From Umbilicaria muhlenbergii (lineage: Eukaryota > Ascomycota > Lecanoromycetes > Umbilicariales > Umbilicariaceae): a stretch of DNA of 64,000 nucleotides. The stretch covers positions 992,001 to 1,056,000 of the forward strand of contig KK106987.1 in NCBI GenBank assembly GCA_000611775.1, written 5' to 3'. The notes beneath the pieces were generated by a model that saw only the letters and a program-made list of their open reading frames with translations, was not told the origin of the DNA and did not search any database. The translations under genes were made by a program, and so were the position numbers. Shown here piece after piece: positions 1 through 12,332 of the stretch (the stretch's first letter is position 1; every line of letters starts with the position of its first letter).

Positions 1-881
1 GTCTTCGCCTGTGGTCTGCCATATGCGTCATCTGGACCCCCAACGCCTGGTATACCAAGGCCCGTAATTGACTGACTACCAAGCGAGACTTGTCTTGGTG
101 CAAACCCTGGCCCTCGCGGTGCAACCTGATCTCTGGAGCCGGGTCTGATACCGTTGGGTGTACCTTGCCGGCTCGGTGGGCCTCTGATACTAGCAGGACT
201 ACCGATCCGTTCGATATCCCCAACCGCAAACTTGGGAAATCTCCGTTCGAGTTCGTAGAACACATCGGTGGCTAGATCGCGGAATCTCGGAGCAGGCAGC
301 GTCGATAGCTTTTGTCGTGCTTGATTGCGTTTAGGGTGAAAGTTCTCTTTCGGCAACAGATAGGTGGGAGCTTCACCCTGTCCGCCCCGCTGTGGTCCCG
401 TAGCGTTTTGCCTGCGCAAGAGCTCGTCGTAGACGTCCGTACTTAATTCCTGAAATTGCACCGGTGACAGGCGCAATAGCTTATCTCGAGCTCTGTTGGG
501 TTTTGCGTTCCCCTTCTCATCACGCAACGACTGCGCCAGATATCTCCTGAGTATAGTGTAGTGCATGGACAAGCTCTCCTCCATCAGTATGGCTTTCCGA
601 CTCTGCACCGAAATGTTCGTGGCATTGCTCGACCGCGCGATCGAACTTGGTGGTGAGAAGTTGGCGGGGCCGCCATTCCTGCCTTGTGACAGGACTCCGC
701 CCATGCCGTTCATGCCATTCATGCCATTCGAAGATCCAGAGATCGGAGGAGTGACAAGATTGTCTCGGCTGTTTGGTTGTGACGATGGATATGGCGAGTC
801 CCCTGCCTGGTAACGAGAGATGCCGGACCACTCACTGCCCTCGACCGAGACGGGCGAGAGGGTTGCCGAACGACCATTCAT
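1..881 (-). CDS. SPA2: Polarisome scaffold Spa2, N-terminal part (cut by window edge)
   Basis: Reading leftward from an ATG at 881-879, the frame stays open to base 1, giving the first ~293 residues without an intron; the rest lies outside the window. Two Spa2 homology (SHD/GIT) repeats are visible, at about residues 132-157 (motif LLRLSPVQFQELSTDVYDEL) and 187-214 (KLSTLPAPRFRDLATDVFYE). They follow a predicted helical stretch with HYTILRRYL. Before them lies a low-complexity Ser/Asn/Gly region with a tandem NGM repeat near residue 55. Spa2 is a scaffold of the polarisome at hyphal tips and septa, bridging formin, Rho signalling and MAP-kinase components; the SHD is the Bud6/MAPKK-binding region in yeast. 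The first ATG in frame was chosen as the start. Family assignment is firm from the paired SHDs; the C-terminal half cannot be checked. Confidence 0.85.
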   Translation of the reverse strand, partial: MNGRSATLSPVSVEGSEWSGISRYQAGDSPYPSSQPNSRDNLVTPPISGSSNGMNGMNGMGGVLSQGRNGGPANFSPPSSIARSSNATNISVQSRKAILMEESLSMHYTILRRYLAQSLRDEKGNAKPNRARDKLLRLSPVQFQELSTDVYDELLRRQNATGPQRGGQGEAPTYLLPKENFHPKRNQARQKLSTLPAPRFRDLATDVFYELERRFPKFAVGDIERIGSPASIRGPPSRQGTPNGIRPGSRDQVAPRGPGFAPRQVSLGSQSITGLGIPGVGGPDDAYGRPQAK

Positions 882-2167
882 GGTGGATGTGAGCGTGGGC
901 GTGAGCAAGTCGAAAACAAGCAGCCAGTGAATAGTACGGTCACAGATGTATTGTGAGTGTGACCAGGTGCATGGAGCTCAGCCCTGCGCTTCGGGAGGCA
1001 TTCAGACGCTCACAGGGAGGAATGTTGTCGACGCTTGCCGATGGCGTTGCGACAGGCCGAGCAGTCAACAAACAAGTGACGGGAGGACTGAAGGCCCTCC
1101 AGGTGAGCGGCGGATAAGGAGTCAATGGCAGAGCCCTCCACCAGGTCCCCTATTTCGTCTTTGCAGGTTGAAATTGGAAGATCGGATCCATCAATGGTCG
1201 TGCTGGCTTTCTCTCGTTCTTCCCCTAAAGGTAAGGTTGGCGTGGGAAAGACGGGCCAATTGCGCGACCCGCTTTGGCGTGGCGAGCCCCTGCACCTGCA
1301 CCTGCACCTGCACCGCGGTCGGTCGGCCGGCGGCAGCAATGATGCAGAAGGGAGCAACAACACGGGCCTGCAGCTCGGCCACTGGGCGACCTCGAACGCT
1401 TGGGTGATCGATCATACTAGCGGAGAGTGCCCTCGTGCACAAGCTCGAGAGACGTTTGAGCTCTGATGGATGATGATAAAGATGGCGCCGAGTCTTCGTC
1501 CGATCCTTTGTTTCATCTCGTCAGATGTCGGTTTGATGAGCCGAGCAGGCTTGTTTCTTCGTCCATAATACACGCCGCTTCTTTGGATACCGTCCGCTTC
1601 CGTGCCACCCAATCACGGTTCCATAGACCCACTGCACTTCAAACATTTCCGCAACAGTCACCGGGACGAGATCTGCTTGCAACGCCTTCGCGTTTGCTGT
1701 GGCACGTAGAGCTATTACTGATACTGTGTTCGTACTCTACGTAGTCTAAGAAGCAATCCTTAGGGTTTGCTAATCTGTTCTAGCTCTTACGAACGCCCTG
1801 TGGTAACCCTGACCTAACAAGCTTGGGTTGAAAGACCCAGAGTTCCCATCAAAGACCGTAAGATCTTGCCGTTTCTATGTATGGTGCGAGCAACTATGTA
1901 TAATAACCACGTGCCTTTGGGCCGGGTACACCTGTAGAAAAGGAGCCAATGCAGAAGACAAGCAGTCCAAAGCCAGCAGTCATGGTGTCGATAAGGATTG
2001 GGACACACGCAGCGAACTGTGTACACTCCAGCATAATCCACAATATGCGGATGAGGCGCCCACTCCATAGACCTGTGCTAAACTCCATATCGATGGCCTC
2101 GGCGCCTTCCAGTGATGTTGAGAATGTACACATCAACACGACTCCTTCGCTGGTATCGATCGTGGAC
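882..2167. other. Intergenic: SPA2 leader and HMG-CoA reductase 3' flank
   Basis: No coding frame with splice support or family match was found. It probably holds the SPA2 promoter and 5' UTR and the 3' UTR of the HMG-CoA reductase gene. A short CCTGCA repeat (1289-1314) is the only local structure noticed. Confidence 0.5.
1289..1314 (+). repeat. CCTGCA hexamer microsatellite, about 4 copies
   Basis: Four perfect tandem copies of CCTGCA plus a trailing CC lie in the long leader upstream of SPA2. It is not inside a supported coding region. Confidence 0.9.
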
Positions 2168-5100
2168 CTAGCGCCGGAGTGGTGCCATGTTGAGCCCTTC
2201 CAAGGCCTGCACCCGGTTTGGACCGGCCATTAATGCAGCCGAGACGGGGGTGCTGGATCTGGTTGGCACGGCGCTCCTGTTGTGTGCCATGTGGGCCTGG
2301 ACAAGGTGACCGGCAGCAAGCGCACTGCAGAGACTGAGTTCCCCAGCCAACACACCAGCCGCCACTATTCGAGCCAGCTTGCGAGCATTGTCGCCAGGAT
2401 GAGTGGGATGAGCCCCTCTAACACCGAGGAGATCGAGCATGGCGCTCTGAGGCTCGAGGACTGTGCCCCCCCCAATCGTGCCGACTTCGATGCAAGGCAT
2501 CGAAACACTGATCTGGAGGTTGCCGTTATAACTGGGATTGCATTAGCAACTGATGTGATATCGCATGCTTGCATGAACTTACTTTCTCATGACCGTGATG
2601 CAATTAGAGCTCTCCACATTCTGCGCTGGATCTTGACCCGTAGCAAGGAATATGGCGGTGACGATGTTGGCTGCGTGGGCGTTGAAACCGCCAATACTGC
2701 CCGCCATAGCACTCCCAATGAGATTTTTGCTAACGTTGAGCTCAACCAAGGCATTGACGTCGCTCTTCAACACGCTCCTTACGACATCGCCAGGTATGAT
2801 GGCTTCAGCAACAACGCTCTTACCTCTGCCGTCAATCCAATTGATGGCCGCCGGCTTCTTGTCGGTGCAGAAATTCCCAGAGACTGAAATGATTGACATG
2901 TCCTCGAAACCACTCTCTGTCATCATCACGTTCAGAGCGCACTCCACGCCCTTGGAGATCATGTTCATTCCCATGGCGTCGCCGGTCGTGGTCTTGAATC
3001 TGATGTAGAGATAAGTACCAGCAAGAGCAGTTTTCATCGACTGCAACCGAGCGAAGCGGCTGGTCGAGTTGAATGCTCTCTTCATAACTTTCTGACCCTC
3101 GTCCGAGTCAAGCCAAAGCTTGGCAGCCCCTGCTCTTGCTAAGGTCTGAAACCCAACACATGGACCTCGAGTCATGCCATCGCCGGTAAGGACAGTAGTA
3201 GCTCCACCCCCTGCATTGATCGCCTTGCAACCTCGGCTTGTGCTGGCGACAAGGACGCCTTCCGTCGTGGCCATTGGGAGGAAGTAGTTCTGGCCATCGA
3301 TGATGAGAGGCCCTGCTACGCCAAGTGGTAACGGCATATATCCGATAACGTTTTCGCAGCAAGCTCCATGCACATTCTCGTAGTTGTAGTCCTCGTAAGG
3401 CAGCTTTGAGCCCTCAAGCAATGTTGACGTCTCTTTAGTAGCAGCCGTCCGCGATACCAGCGCCCGCCGTATTTTCACGGCCCGAGTCAACGATGCCAAC
3501 TTTGTCGTAGAGGGACTTTCAAGTGTCTTCTCCAAAGCATATCCAGGAATCTTGCCACGCACTGACAAGTCAACCAATTCTTTATCGTTGAGTTGTGGGG
3601 CTTTACGGTCTCGGAGCATCTGCTCACACTCCTCTCTTGTCCTCGCCTTACTGTCGTCTACCTTGTCAGGCTGTGTTTCAGCACGTTCTGCTTCAATATC
3701 TTGAGCATGCCCGACGATGTTGACGACCTGTTCCGCAGCGGGCTGCGCTGCCGGTTCCCGAGCGATGCTGGGCTCCTTGATGCTCCATCGCGCCGCATTG
3801 TATAGGTAGCCATTGAGTACAAGGCTCATTGTTAAAGCGACAATAATCCATTTGCTAAGCACAGGGTCTTCCAAACTCTTGAGAACTCCCTCAATGACCC
3901 TGCCACCAACGACATCCAGGATATGATCGGTGTACTCAACGTCGAATGTTGAGCCTCCTGTCTCTCCAAAGTCGAGGTGGGAGTTGAGAGACGGAAGCTC
4001 GTATTTGATGGGTGGTAAAACGGTTACAATCGTAGAAACCCGTCGTTCTTTAGCCACAGAATAGATGATATTAAGACCGTTTTCAGCCACCTTGAAAGGA
4101 TCCATAGGCGGCGGTGAAAGAACATTCGAGAATGCAGACACTGTTGATGGCGCAACATTCTTGTTCCCTGATCGAAAAGGTATGGTGCAAAGGTTCAGTA
4201 CATTGATGAGAACGAAGCCAGTCACCATGAGCACCTTGAATTTCGGTACGCTACTGTCACCGACTTTCTTGCCAAAAACTGGCCGTTCGCCGCTCACTGA
4301 ACCATTGATGAGGGCATCGTCGTCGGCATTGTACCGCGGCCATTCATTGGCGGATGCAACATTCTCTGCCACTCTTCTGCTCACACCATCGTCCTCAAGG
4401 GCTCTCCTCAAAGCTACATGACGCTTAATGCGGTTGATTTCGAGTTTGATGCTTAGTATTGCCGTGTAAAATGTGAATAGAAGGACGCAATCGAAAACGA
4501 GGATCCAGGCTGCCAGGAAACAGAATTGGCGGAGGCCTCCTTGTACTCCGGATGCCGCTCCAACAGTCAAAATACCTATCTCAATGCAGTAATCCTTTAT
4601 GATCTCGAAGCCTCTCTCCTTGACAGCATTCTGAACAGCGTACTGGATAGTTCTTGGAGAACTATCGTCGGGTGCGTTGGCAGATCCAGCTAAAGATCCC
4701 TGTCGTCGAGAACTGAGAGACGCTGACAGCACTGCCTTGGTGAGAATGATCGGCTTCTCGAAGCCAATGGTGGTCACAAGGAACGGCAACCCTTCAGAGA
4801 GCAGGACCATATTGATAGGAACGCCAAGCTTCGTAGTCACGATCAGCCCAAACAAAAAGGCGAAGGCCGAGGAAAAGAGCACGGTTGTTGCGAGCCAAAA
4901 GTTCGACCCCATGCGTCTCATGGAGAGGAACAACGAGACGAAGGTCAAATGCATCGAGAGGTAGCCTAGGGCCATAATAACAATGTCCAGAGATTCGGCA
5001 TTCTAGTACATATTAGGTAAGCTCAATATGGAGGGACATCCTGAGCTGAGCACACCTTGAGGAGATCTAAAAACGCAGTCCATGCATTGGAGACCCAGCT

Positions 5101-5834
5101 ACGTAATGCACTTTGGGAACCATCGCCGCTTCTCCTGGCGGGTTTTATAACCCAGCTTCTCTTCTGGATATTGTCTGAATCACCGCCAGCAAAGGCGCCT
5201 GCTATGTCTGGAATCTCCTGAACGGCATCCAGGAACGAAGATGCCTCGTCGAAAGGTACCGAGAATGCCACAGTGGTATCTTGTGATATCGCTGACAGGG
5301 GATTCAGAGTAGATGGCAGAGGGCGAGCGGAGCTATTAGCAGGGATCGGAATCGCGTCGGCCAGCGGCGCAGTCTTTGGGGAATGATCAGATGAAGAATC
5401 TGGAAATACGAAAGTCATTATGGCTATGTGCTCAGCAGCCTACGATATGTTAGTGTTTGGGGGTACTTTCAAGTCATGAAGCCTACCGTGTCTATGTTTT
5501 CAACATCTCCATTGTCTACCTGCCATTTCCAGGCTGTCTCCTCCCCCACTCTAAGACGTCGGCCCCCCTCGACCAGCGAGATAAGGTCCGTCCTGCTTGA
5601 TGCAGATCCTGTAAGACTTGCACTATCAAACAGACTCCCTTCCAAAAGCCCGATGTATGTAGTGCTGGCTAGTAGTGCGACAAAAACGATGGTGTGGATC
5701 GGATGTGTGCATGCTCTTCGCGAAAGTGATTGCAATATCGGGGTGATCTGACGGTTGAGGTAGCCTGGAGTGGAGGCTGGCTTTTGTGAATCAGCAGTAC
5801 GGAACCGCCTGGGTAGGAAAGAAGCCCCGAGCAT
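2168..5834 (-). CDS. HMG1: 3-hydroxy-3-methylglutaryl-CoA reductase
   Basis: Rate-limiting enzyme of the mevalonate/ergosterol pathway, an ER membrane protein reducing HMG-CoA to mevalonate with NADPH. Four exons: 5834-5487, 5439-5056, 5002-2583, 2531-2168, giving 1171 residues; the introns are 47-53 nt, the first with a clear ACTAAC branch site. The N-terminal half holds a first membrane segment ([13 protein letters not shown]) and, from about residue 245, the sterol-sensing multi-span region beginning [13 protein letters not shown]. The catalytic domain fills the last ~400 residues: [25 protein letters not shown] with the catalytic Glu, [11 protein letters not shown], the [10 protein letters not shown] lysine motif, [12 protein letters not shown], and GHLVQAHM with the catalytic His. 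The last exon is needed to supply the catalytic His. Length fits fungal enzymes (about 1050-1180). The first ATG with no upstream stop-free extension of family character was taken as the start. Confidence 0.97.
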
Positions 5835-7479
5835 GACTGCTGGACTTTCGTCGCGTGACTTGAGTTGTTGAAACTGAAGATGGGACTACTCGGATGGCCG
5901 AAGATGTGACATCGAGCTGTGTTGAGGCACGCTTCGATTGACTGCCGTCGAACCCTTCATCAGCGGAATTGCTATCAGACGGTGGAGACCGCAATGCAGG
6001 GGACCGTGATGTTTAAGAAGCGAAAGCTAGAGCTGCGGTGCCACCGGTGCTTACCACGTACGCCCGCAATAATACGGAAATATTCTTGGAGGCAATCAAC
6101 GCAGTGCTTTCCACGATAGCAAATTGTCCAGTGAGGAGCGAGGTACTCGAGGACTCGTCAAGGGTATGAAGGAGCTGGCAGGAACACTAGACGTATACGG
6201 TGGAGAGGAAAAGTGAAGACGAAAGGGTCCCAACGGCGAAAAGGAAGATTCGCGGGAGGTTCCAAAAGCCATCTCCTCCCCTTGATGCTAATCAGCACGA
6301 CACCTTTTGGGGGTTGAAGCGAAACCATGAGCTGTGTCCAAGGGTTTCCCTGGCCCCAGCCAATCAGATTGCGCGAGTCTCTCACCGCTCGCTCCAGGGG
6401 CGCCTGCACTGGGAAGCTTGGTATTGTTGTTAATTGCTCCATCCCAGCAAAATGCCATGACGAAACAAAGGAAGGCGTGCTACAAAGTGTCCTTTCAGGT
6501 ACGATACTCTACATTGCCTGGGGCAGAAACCGGTTTGACACATGGCCGATGTGCTGACTTCACCCATCCTACTACGACTACTCAAGGGTTTCATCCAATA
6601 TCCGTCAAGGGGTAGCATTTCATCCTACTGCATTCATGGCACATCAAGCAATGATTCATGTTCTCATTTCATCGTGAATGATAAAGCTACATGACTCGCT
6701 GACTCGTTGACTTGCGCCCGCAATCGCTGAAAAAGACTTTTGAGGCCATGAAAAGAGCAAGTAGGCGGGCGTGACGGAGCGGAACAGGAAGACATCGCAT
6801 GTCTAGAACAAAGACAAAAGCCTTACAAAGTCCTTTGACAACAACAGATCTTTCTGTGATCCATACACAGTTGTACAATGTGTGGTACACTGTAAGAAGG
6901 GTGTTCTGTATGATCATGCCCGCCACTAAGTATTCCAATGGCGTATGGAAAATGCTTTGGAGATGAAACAGTGCAATGAGGTTGCGCGAGGGCATTGGAC
7001 GTAACATATCTGTACCTCGTCATCTTCTCTGCCCAGAGGCCGTCCTCGAAGATTCCTAGGACATCTCGGTACCGAGTCACATAAACCACAAAAGGGTTCA
7101 GGGACAGGAACCGAAAAGAACACGCCAAGCACCTGCGAAGATGGTGCAAATTGCTGAGAATCGAAAACGCCTTGACAATGAAACAAGCAAGATGAAGGTC
7201 TCTCAATGGAGCAAAAAGTAGCAAAGCAGCATGTATGTGTGTATGTATGAACAAACAAATGATGCACAAAATATTGCAAGATGCATTTGTGCGTGCCGTA
7301 AATCTTCACCGAGCGGTAAGCAGGAAGTGGCAGGAAAATTGCTGGCGAACAGCTTGAAACCAAACCAGGGAAAGCAGACGAAAGACTCTCTTGTGCTCGA
7401 AGTCGCAAATGGCTTGTACCGATCGAATTTGGGGGGCACGGAGGGCATCACTTCCATGTGCTTCCGGTTCGGTCCTGGG
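5835..7479. other. Intergenic: HMG-CoA reductase promoter and F-box gene 3' flank
   Basis: 1.6 kb without a supported gene; short frames here lack splice partners and family features. It should contain the HMG-CoA reductase promoter. I could not recognise a definite sterol-response element. Confidence 0.5.
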
Positions 7480-9512
7480 CTATCCGATGGTATGGAAGTC
7501 GTCCTTTGTCCAGAAGCGCTGAGCATGCGCGAACCGCATGTGTTCCACTAAGGCCTCGAATCCCATGGGATAGAACAGAAGAGCCGTCTCCGGGCAGCCG
7601 ACACAGGTGTGGCGAATGATCTTGTTGAAGTACTTGATGGCATCTGCGCGTTCCTGTTCCGCCACGGCAGCCAACTGGTCGAGATAGACGTACTCGTCGA
7701 AGGAGTACTGGGTCACAAATCCTCCACGCTCGGGACGCTCCGGAAGTGAACGCATTGTGGCAGATCTCTCATCCTGGAGACCGCATTTTGCACGGAGCTT
7801 ACGGAAACGTCGCAAGCCATACGCTTGGCGAAGCTCAATGGGAACATGCTCCATGTTGACTGTGGCACCAGTCTCTAGGTGGGCCTCCATACGGTCGACG
7901 TGGTATTTCGTTGCTGCCTGAGTCCAACTAGAGACGAATCCGCCATAGCCCTTGTGGTAGTAATTAGCGTGGCGCCAATCGGTCAGCTTTTCGAGCATCT
8001 CGAAGGCTCTATCAGCCACCCACCGCTCGGTCAAGTTATCGAAATGCTCCTTCTTCCTAAGAAACATGGTGGGATCTTCCATCCAACCGCTGGCAGGATT
8101 GTATGGTAAGCGAGTCGGGAACTCATCGAGCAGATAGTCGGCGAAAAGGAAAGTCTTGAGCTTACGAGTCGGGGCAAATCGGTCGCGGAAAGCCTTGTAG
8201 GTCTCGGACGAATCCATGCCGTCACGAGGTTGCCAATCTGTTATCTCACCTGTCTCCGGGTCTTTGATCTCGTTCGGAGATGGATCGATGCCTTCCCAAA
8301 GTAGCTCGGCTGCGCCAACTATCAAACAGCGAACGATGCGACGATGCCCTTCAAGGCTGGACCTCCCAACACGTTCCTTCTCGGTCATCTGTTGGCGTGT
8401 CTTGTGGTTCAGATTATGGGTATCAAGGTACAGACCAGTCGCTTTGCGGATCAGGTCATCGACCTCCGGACGGTAAAAGATCACGCTGCTGCCCATTTGG
8501 TATGGCAGAAGAGTGACGTTGTCAAGGACAGGACGAACCCCTGGGACGTGATCTAACTTCCGAAGTGCTCCTATGGCTATAGAAACGATCAGAACATGAA
8601 ATCTTCAGGAAAGGATCACATTGTAACTTACTAACAGTATGCTCCTTAAGACATTCAGTGCAGAAGAGTATACCCCAGCGCCAAGTATTGACTGATTCAC
8701 CAGCTGGACCTTTGAGATTGAGACAGATGTAGCACCGCTGGGAGGTTTTGAGATAGCCTACGATTTCTCGCTTGTAGTTGAAGACCGTTTGGTAAGGTCC
8801 GCCCAAAGCTTGGACACGTCGACGTCCGCTTAAGGCTGCAGAAGGGTAGCCCGTTGGAGGGCCGCCGCCATAGATGCTCCGGGTAGGCGACAGGTCATAA
8901 CCAGGATAGAGGTTCTGCGTCATCCTAGTGTTGATGGAGTGGATTGAGGTTGGTGGTGCTAGGGGGTTAGCCAACGACGAGGGCCCGTAGACAGACGATG
9001 CCGAAGACACTTTGTACGGGCTGGATGCGCTAGGAAAGTTCTATCAGCAAACCTGGGATTAGATCATTCACCTCAGATACCGCTCACCTTGACAACGGCC
9101 CACGGTACATGAAGTCCATCACCATCTCAGACGTCAATTGTTCCGGAGAACCACGAGACGCAAGAAGATTGCCGAGTTCGGTCTCATCTTGGTGATGTTC
9201 TGCTTCTTTCCATACGCTCGATGGCAGAGAGTTGTACCAAATCTTGTTACCTTGCTCAAAGGACAGTTGTTGATGCATATGGTGGCAGGTTTGAGATAGG
9301 TTCAACAACCAGAGGGGCTCAAGCGAGGCGCAGATCTGTCCAAAGACCTCAAAAGGCACCTTGTGAAGGATGGAATTTTGGTTGATGTGGGTTACAATTG
9401 GCACCGCTGCTGTATCCGCCGAGTCCGAGTCTGTAGCTATGTGTCAGGTCTATCTAGAAAAGAAACACGGTCGCAGTGCCCCACCACTGTAGTATGTACT
9501 GTCGACCTCCAT
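7480..9512 (-). CDS. F-box protein with Cys-rich central and C2H2-like C-terminal motifs
   Basis: Model: exons 9512-9500, about 9430-9088, 9029-8632, 8576-7480. The last three joins are well supported (GTGAGC..TAG, GTAAGT..TAG) and keep one frame. The first exon of only 13 nt is tentative; it supplies the ATG, because the second exon is closed upstream by a stop. An F-box lies at the N-terminus (ILHKVPFEVFGQICASLEPL, then LSQTCHHMHQQL), suggesting a substrate adaptor of an SCF ubiquitin ligase through Skp1. The middle has a CYIC...CTEC pair spaced like a small zinc ribbon. Near the C-terminus CVGC followed by HMRFAH reads as a C2H2-type zinc finger. No substrate-binding repeat family is recognised in the ~360-residue C-terminal part. 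About 610 residues in all. F-box call strong, zinc binding inferred from Cys/His spacing only. Confidence 0.8.
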
Positions 9513-9698
9513 GGCGTCTGTGGAGACAAGATCTTGGCACATCTTAACAAAATATTGTCGTACTGAGTAAAGATCAGCCTGGGAGCCCGTTTAATGAATC
9601 TTGGTGGGTTTCCTCACCAACGACAACCTAACCGAACAACTGTGAACTTGTAACGCTCTAGCTGTCAATGGCTGTCGAGATCTATTAAGCTATCAGCA

Positions 9699-10495
9699 TC
9701 AAAGCTTCAAGGCCGTACAAGAGCCAGTAGTGTATAGATTGATGTCCACAGGATATTCCCAGAGAGCGAGATATTTGGCCCTACCTTTCTTTACGAGGAC
9801 AACAAGATCTTCAGATTCATGAATACAAACTCTCGTTAGTTCTGCGGCACTTTTGCTGGGGGGAAGGTCAGAAGGTGATCTTTCATAACACAAAATGGTA
9901 GAAAGGTCAAGAGTGCCTACCTGACACGCTTGCTTGAGTACTTGAGCTTCTTCGTCGAGGACCGAGATCTAGTGTTGAACTCTCGAGGTAACGTACCAGT
10001 ACGTTGGCTATGGAGGACCAAGGCTTGTATTTGACCTCTGACCAGATCTAGAGTCGGCACCTTGGGATCTTCGTTGTCTAGCCGGTCAGTACTTGCTGTG
10101 TCTGTCCAAACAACTGATCTAGATTGACAACAGCATGGAGGCTGTTGGCTTGATTGTGCGGGGTGAGGTTGGTGGTATGGAAATTGGAGGGAGCTCACCT
10201 CTGGAGCCAAGGTCGAGTCTGAACCTTGGTCAGGCAGTTCAATGGTCAAGAACTACAGTTAGTCCGACACACAAACCAACAGGTACAATAACGGTCAGGA
10301 GAAATGATCTCTGATGCTGGATAGACGAATGGCTGCTGACAAGGTATGATCGGGTGGGCTATTGTGGTTCGGTCGTTCGACTGTGGTGAACTGATGTTAA
10401 TGAGATCTGACAACCCTGCCTCGGATATAGAGCAATTTCTCAACAACCCCTGCTGAAGTTTCAGCTTCACGTAGAGCAACATTGTCGTCGCCCAT
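9699..10495 (-). CDS. Putative small multi-exon gene, unknown function
   Basis: The 3' part is supportable: an exon ending at 9921 joins one starting at 9855 across a 65-nt intron (9856-9920) with GTAGGC donor, CTGAC branch site and a pyrimidine-rich CCCCCCAG acceptor. The frame stays open across the join to a stop at 9699. The upstream exon can be followed to about 10253, where a CTAACTGTAG acceptor begins it. A possible first exon starts with an ATG at 10495 (reading MGDDNVALREAE), but its donor is not convincing. The deduced C-terminus is basic then mixed (RSRSSTKKLKYSSKRVSK, then ELTRVCIHESEDLVVLVKK). I recognise no family. It could equally be a spliced noncoding transcript. Start and first exon are guesses. 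Confidence 0.35.
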
Positions 10496-11105
10496 AGTGG
10501 AGATGTCGCTCCATTGAAGATAAGTCTCTGCAAATGAAGTTTGATGTCGTTTTTAAAGTACCCGGACTTTAGTGCACCGGCCGCCCGGAATCGCTTGGGA
10601 AGTTATTCACCCAAATCCTTCCACTTCCGCTGAGCATGGCATGGATTGTACTTACGATTACGACCGCAGAAGCCGTCAATTTACTGGACCCGCATAGGAA
10701 AGGTGAATGGCGATGATGATGGCGACGCTGAGACCCGGACCCGTCGAGCATTATGAGGCAGAAACGGGCCCTCGGACATATGGGGCAAAGGGGTTGCGCC
10801 AGCGGCGGTTATTCCACTCGCTCGAGCAGGATCACCAAGATGCGCTCCACTGGTCGATATAATTGTGGATACATTGTCGAAAAACGATCAGAAGGACCCC
10901 AGATATCCTTGTCCGCAGCGAGGGCGGAGGAGGCATCAATGTGCACATGCGAGCAGTTCCCACCTATCTTTGAACGGGTTTGAAATTCATACGAAAGGAA
11001 TCAAAGATGGACATAATAAACGCATGAAGTACATCAAGACTAATGAACTATCCAACAGAAGGAAAGGAAACAAAGGGCAATACATAATCACCACAGAAAG
11101 AAGGA
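10496..11105. other. Intergenic, nothing recognised
   Basis: About 600 bases with only short unsupported frames; no repeat or RNA gene was recognised. It probably contains the 3' UTR of the Lys-rich protein gene that ends at 11106. Confidence 0.5.
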
Positions 11106-11853
11106 CTATTTCTTCGCGCTCTTCGCTTTCTTCGCAGGAGCCTTCTCTTTGGTGTCCTCCTCGGCGGGAGCGCTGCGCTTCGTCCCAATGCGAGAACTTT
11201 TTCTCGTGCCCTCCGTAGGCGCCTTCTTCTCCTTTTTCGGTGCTTTGGCCTTGGTCTCCCCCGTTTTGCCAGTAGCTTTCTTGCCACTGTTCGCCTTTGG
11301 CTTATCGACTTTCTCTTTCTTGGCGTCCTCCTTGTTCTCTTCCGGCTCAGCTGTCTTCAACTCTTCCTCTTTCTTGGTGTCAGACTTCTGCTCAGGCGCT
11401 CCCTTCTCAGGTTCGTTTTTGGATCCTGGCTCGTTCTCGTAGCCTCCGCCCTCTTTCTCGTACTCCTTGGAAAGCTTGTTGGCCTAAGGGGTGAGAGACA
11501 CTGTCAGCGATATATGTATGAGGCCCCTCCAAGAGTCTAAAATAGGAACAGCGATGATAAACAGAAGCGCGAAACACGCAGATCGGTTGTATACATCTGG
11601 GGCCCCTCCAGGCCACCGAACCAGGAGCAATGATGATGAAGGGCGGTGCGCAAGTCTTACCTTCCATGCAGACCATTGGCCTTTCCCGGAACCGTCTTTG
11701 TTCGTCTCGTTTTTCACCTCTATACAACAGCGCGCGTTAGTCCCCAACCATGCGAATGCGACTTTGATAACAGCGAACGCGCAATGATGACAGACTTTCT
11801 TTGACCTCCTCGCGCAACTTTGGGTCAGTAGGCTTTCCCTTTGACGAAGTCAT
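11106..11853 (-). CDS. Small conserved Lys-rich protein with histone-H1-like tail
   Basis: Three exons (11853-11796, 11719-11661, 11483-11106) give 164 residues. The first intron (11720-11795) has a GGACTAAC branch site and GTATAG acceptor; the second (11484-11660) is longer at 177 nt, with GTAAGA donor and CCTTAG acceptor. The N-terminal ~60 residues look like a compact conserved module (TDPKLREEVKE, GKGQWSAWKANKLSKEYEK, GGGYENE). The remainder is a highly charged Lys/Glu/Ala/Pro tail ending AKKAKSAKK, with RKSSRIGTKR resembling a nuclear localisation or DNA-binding patch. Composition suggests a nuclear, possibly chromatin-associated protein, but that is inference: no named domain is identified. 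The predicted tail is likely disordered. Confidence 0.75.
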
Positions 11854-12332
11854 CCTGAGCTGGAGGGCGAATATAGATAGGTGTTCTTCAAGTGATGCTT
11901 GTATAATGATGTATGTTGTGATGTTCGCGCGTTGCGACGGGAAAGCCAAGGCATAGCGACCGAGAAACCTTGCAAGCTCGCAAGCCACGCAGAAGCGAAA
12001 GTGCCATTGACTTTACCAAGCAAATGCGGCTCTGATCGTCCGGGACCGCAATATCAACTGAACCACGGGTGATTCTTGTATCAGCACAACTGCATCAATT
12101 GTAGAACGTCATGTGCGCAGTATGCTGCGTTGATCATGGCCCTAGGGTTGGAGGCTTCGAAACTTGCTTTATCGATTGGGGGCCCAAGGCGAGACAACAT
12201 GCGCTTTAGCAATCGGTAGCCCTTGATACAATGCCCTTCAGATCATCAGCCATGACTCCATATGCTTGAACGGCTGCTACAGTACGTAGTGAAGCGCGCA
12301 CTAGCCATGTACACTTCCCCATTTGGAGCTCT
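11854..12332. other. Intergenic, nothing recognised
   Basis: Lies between the start of the Lys-rich protein gene and the stop of nicotinamidase, both on minus. No coding frame, RNA gene or repeat was supported. Confidence 0.5.

Noticed and set aside
1894-2139. Minus-strand frames with hydrophobic stretches downstream of HMG-CoA reductase
   Set aside because: They lie in the expected 3' UTR, have no family match and overlap each other in different frames.
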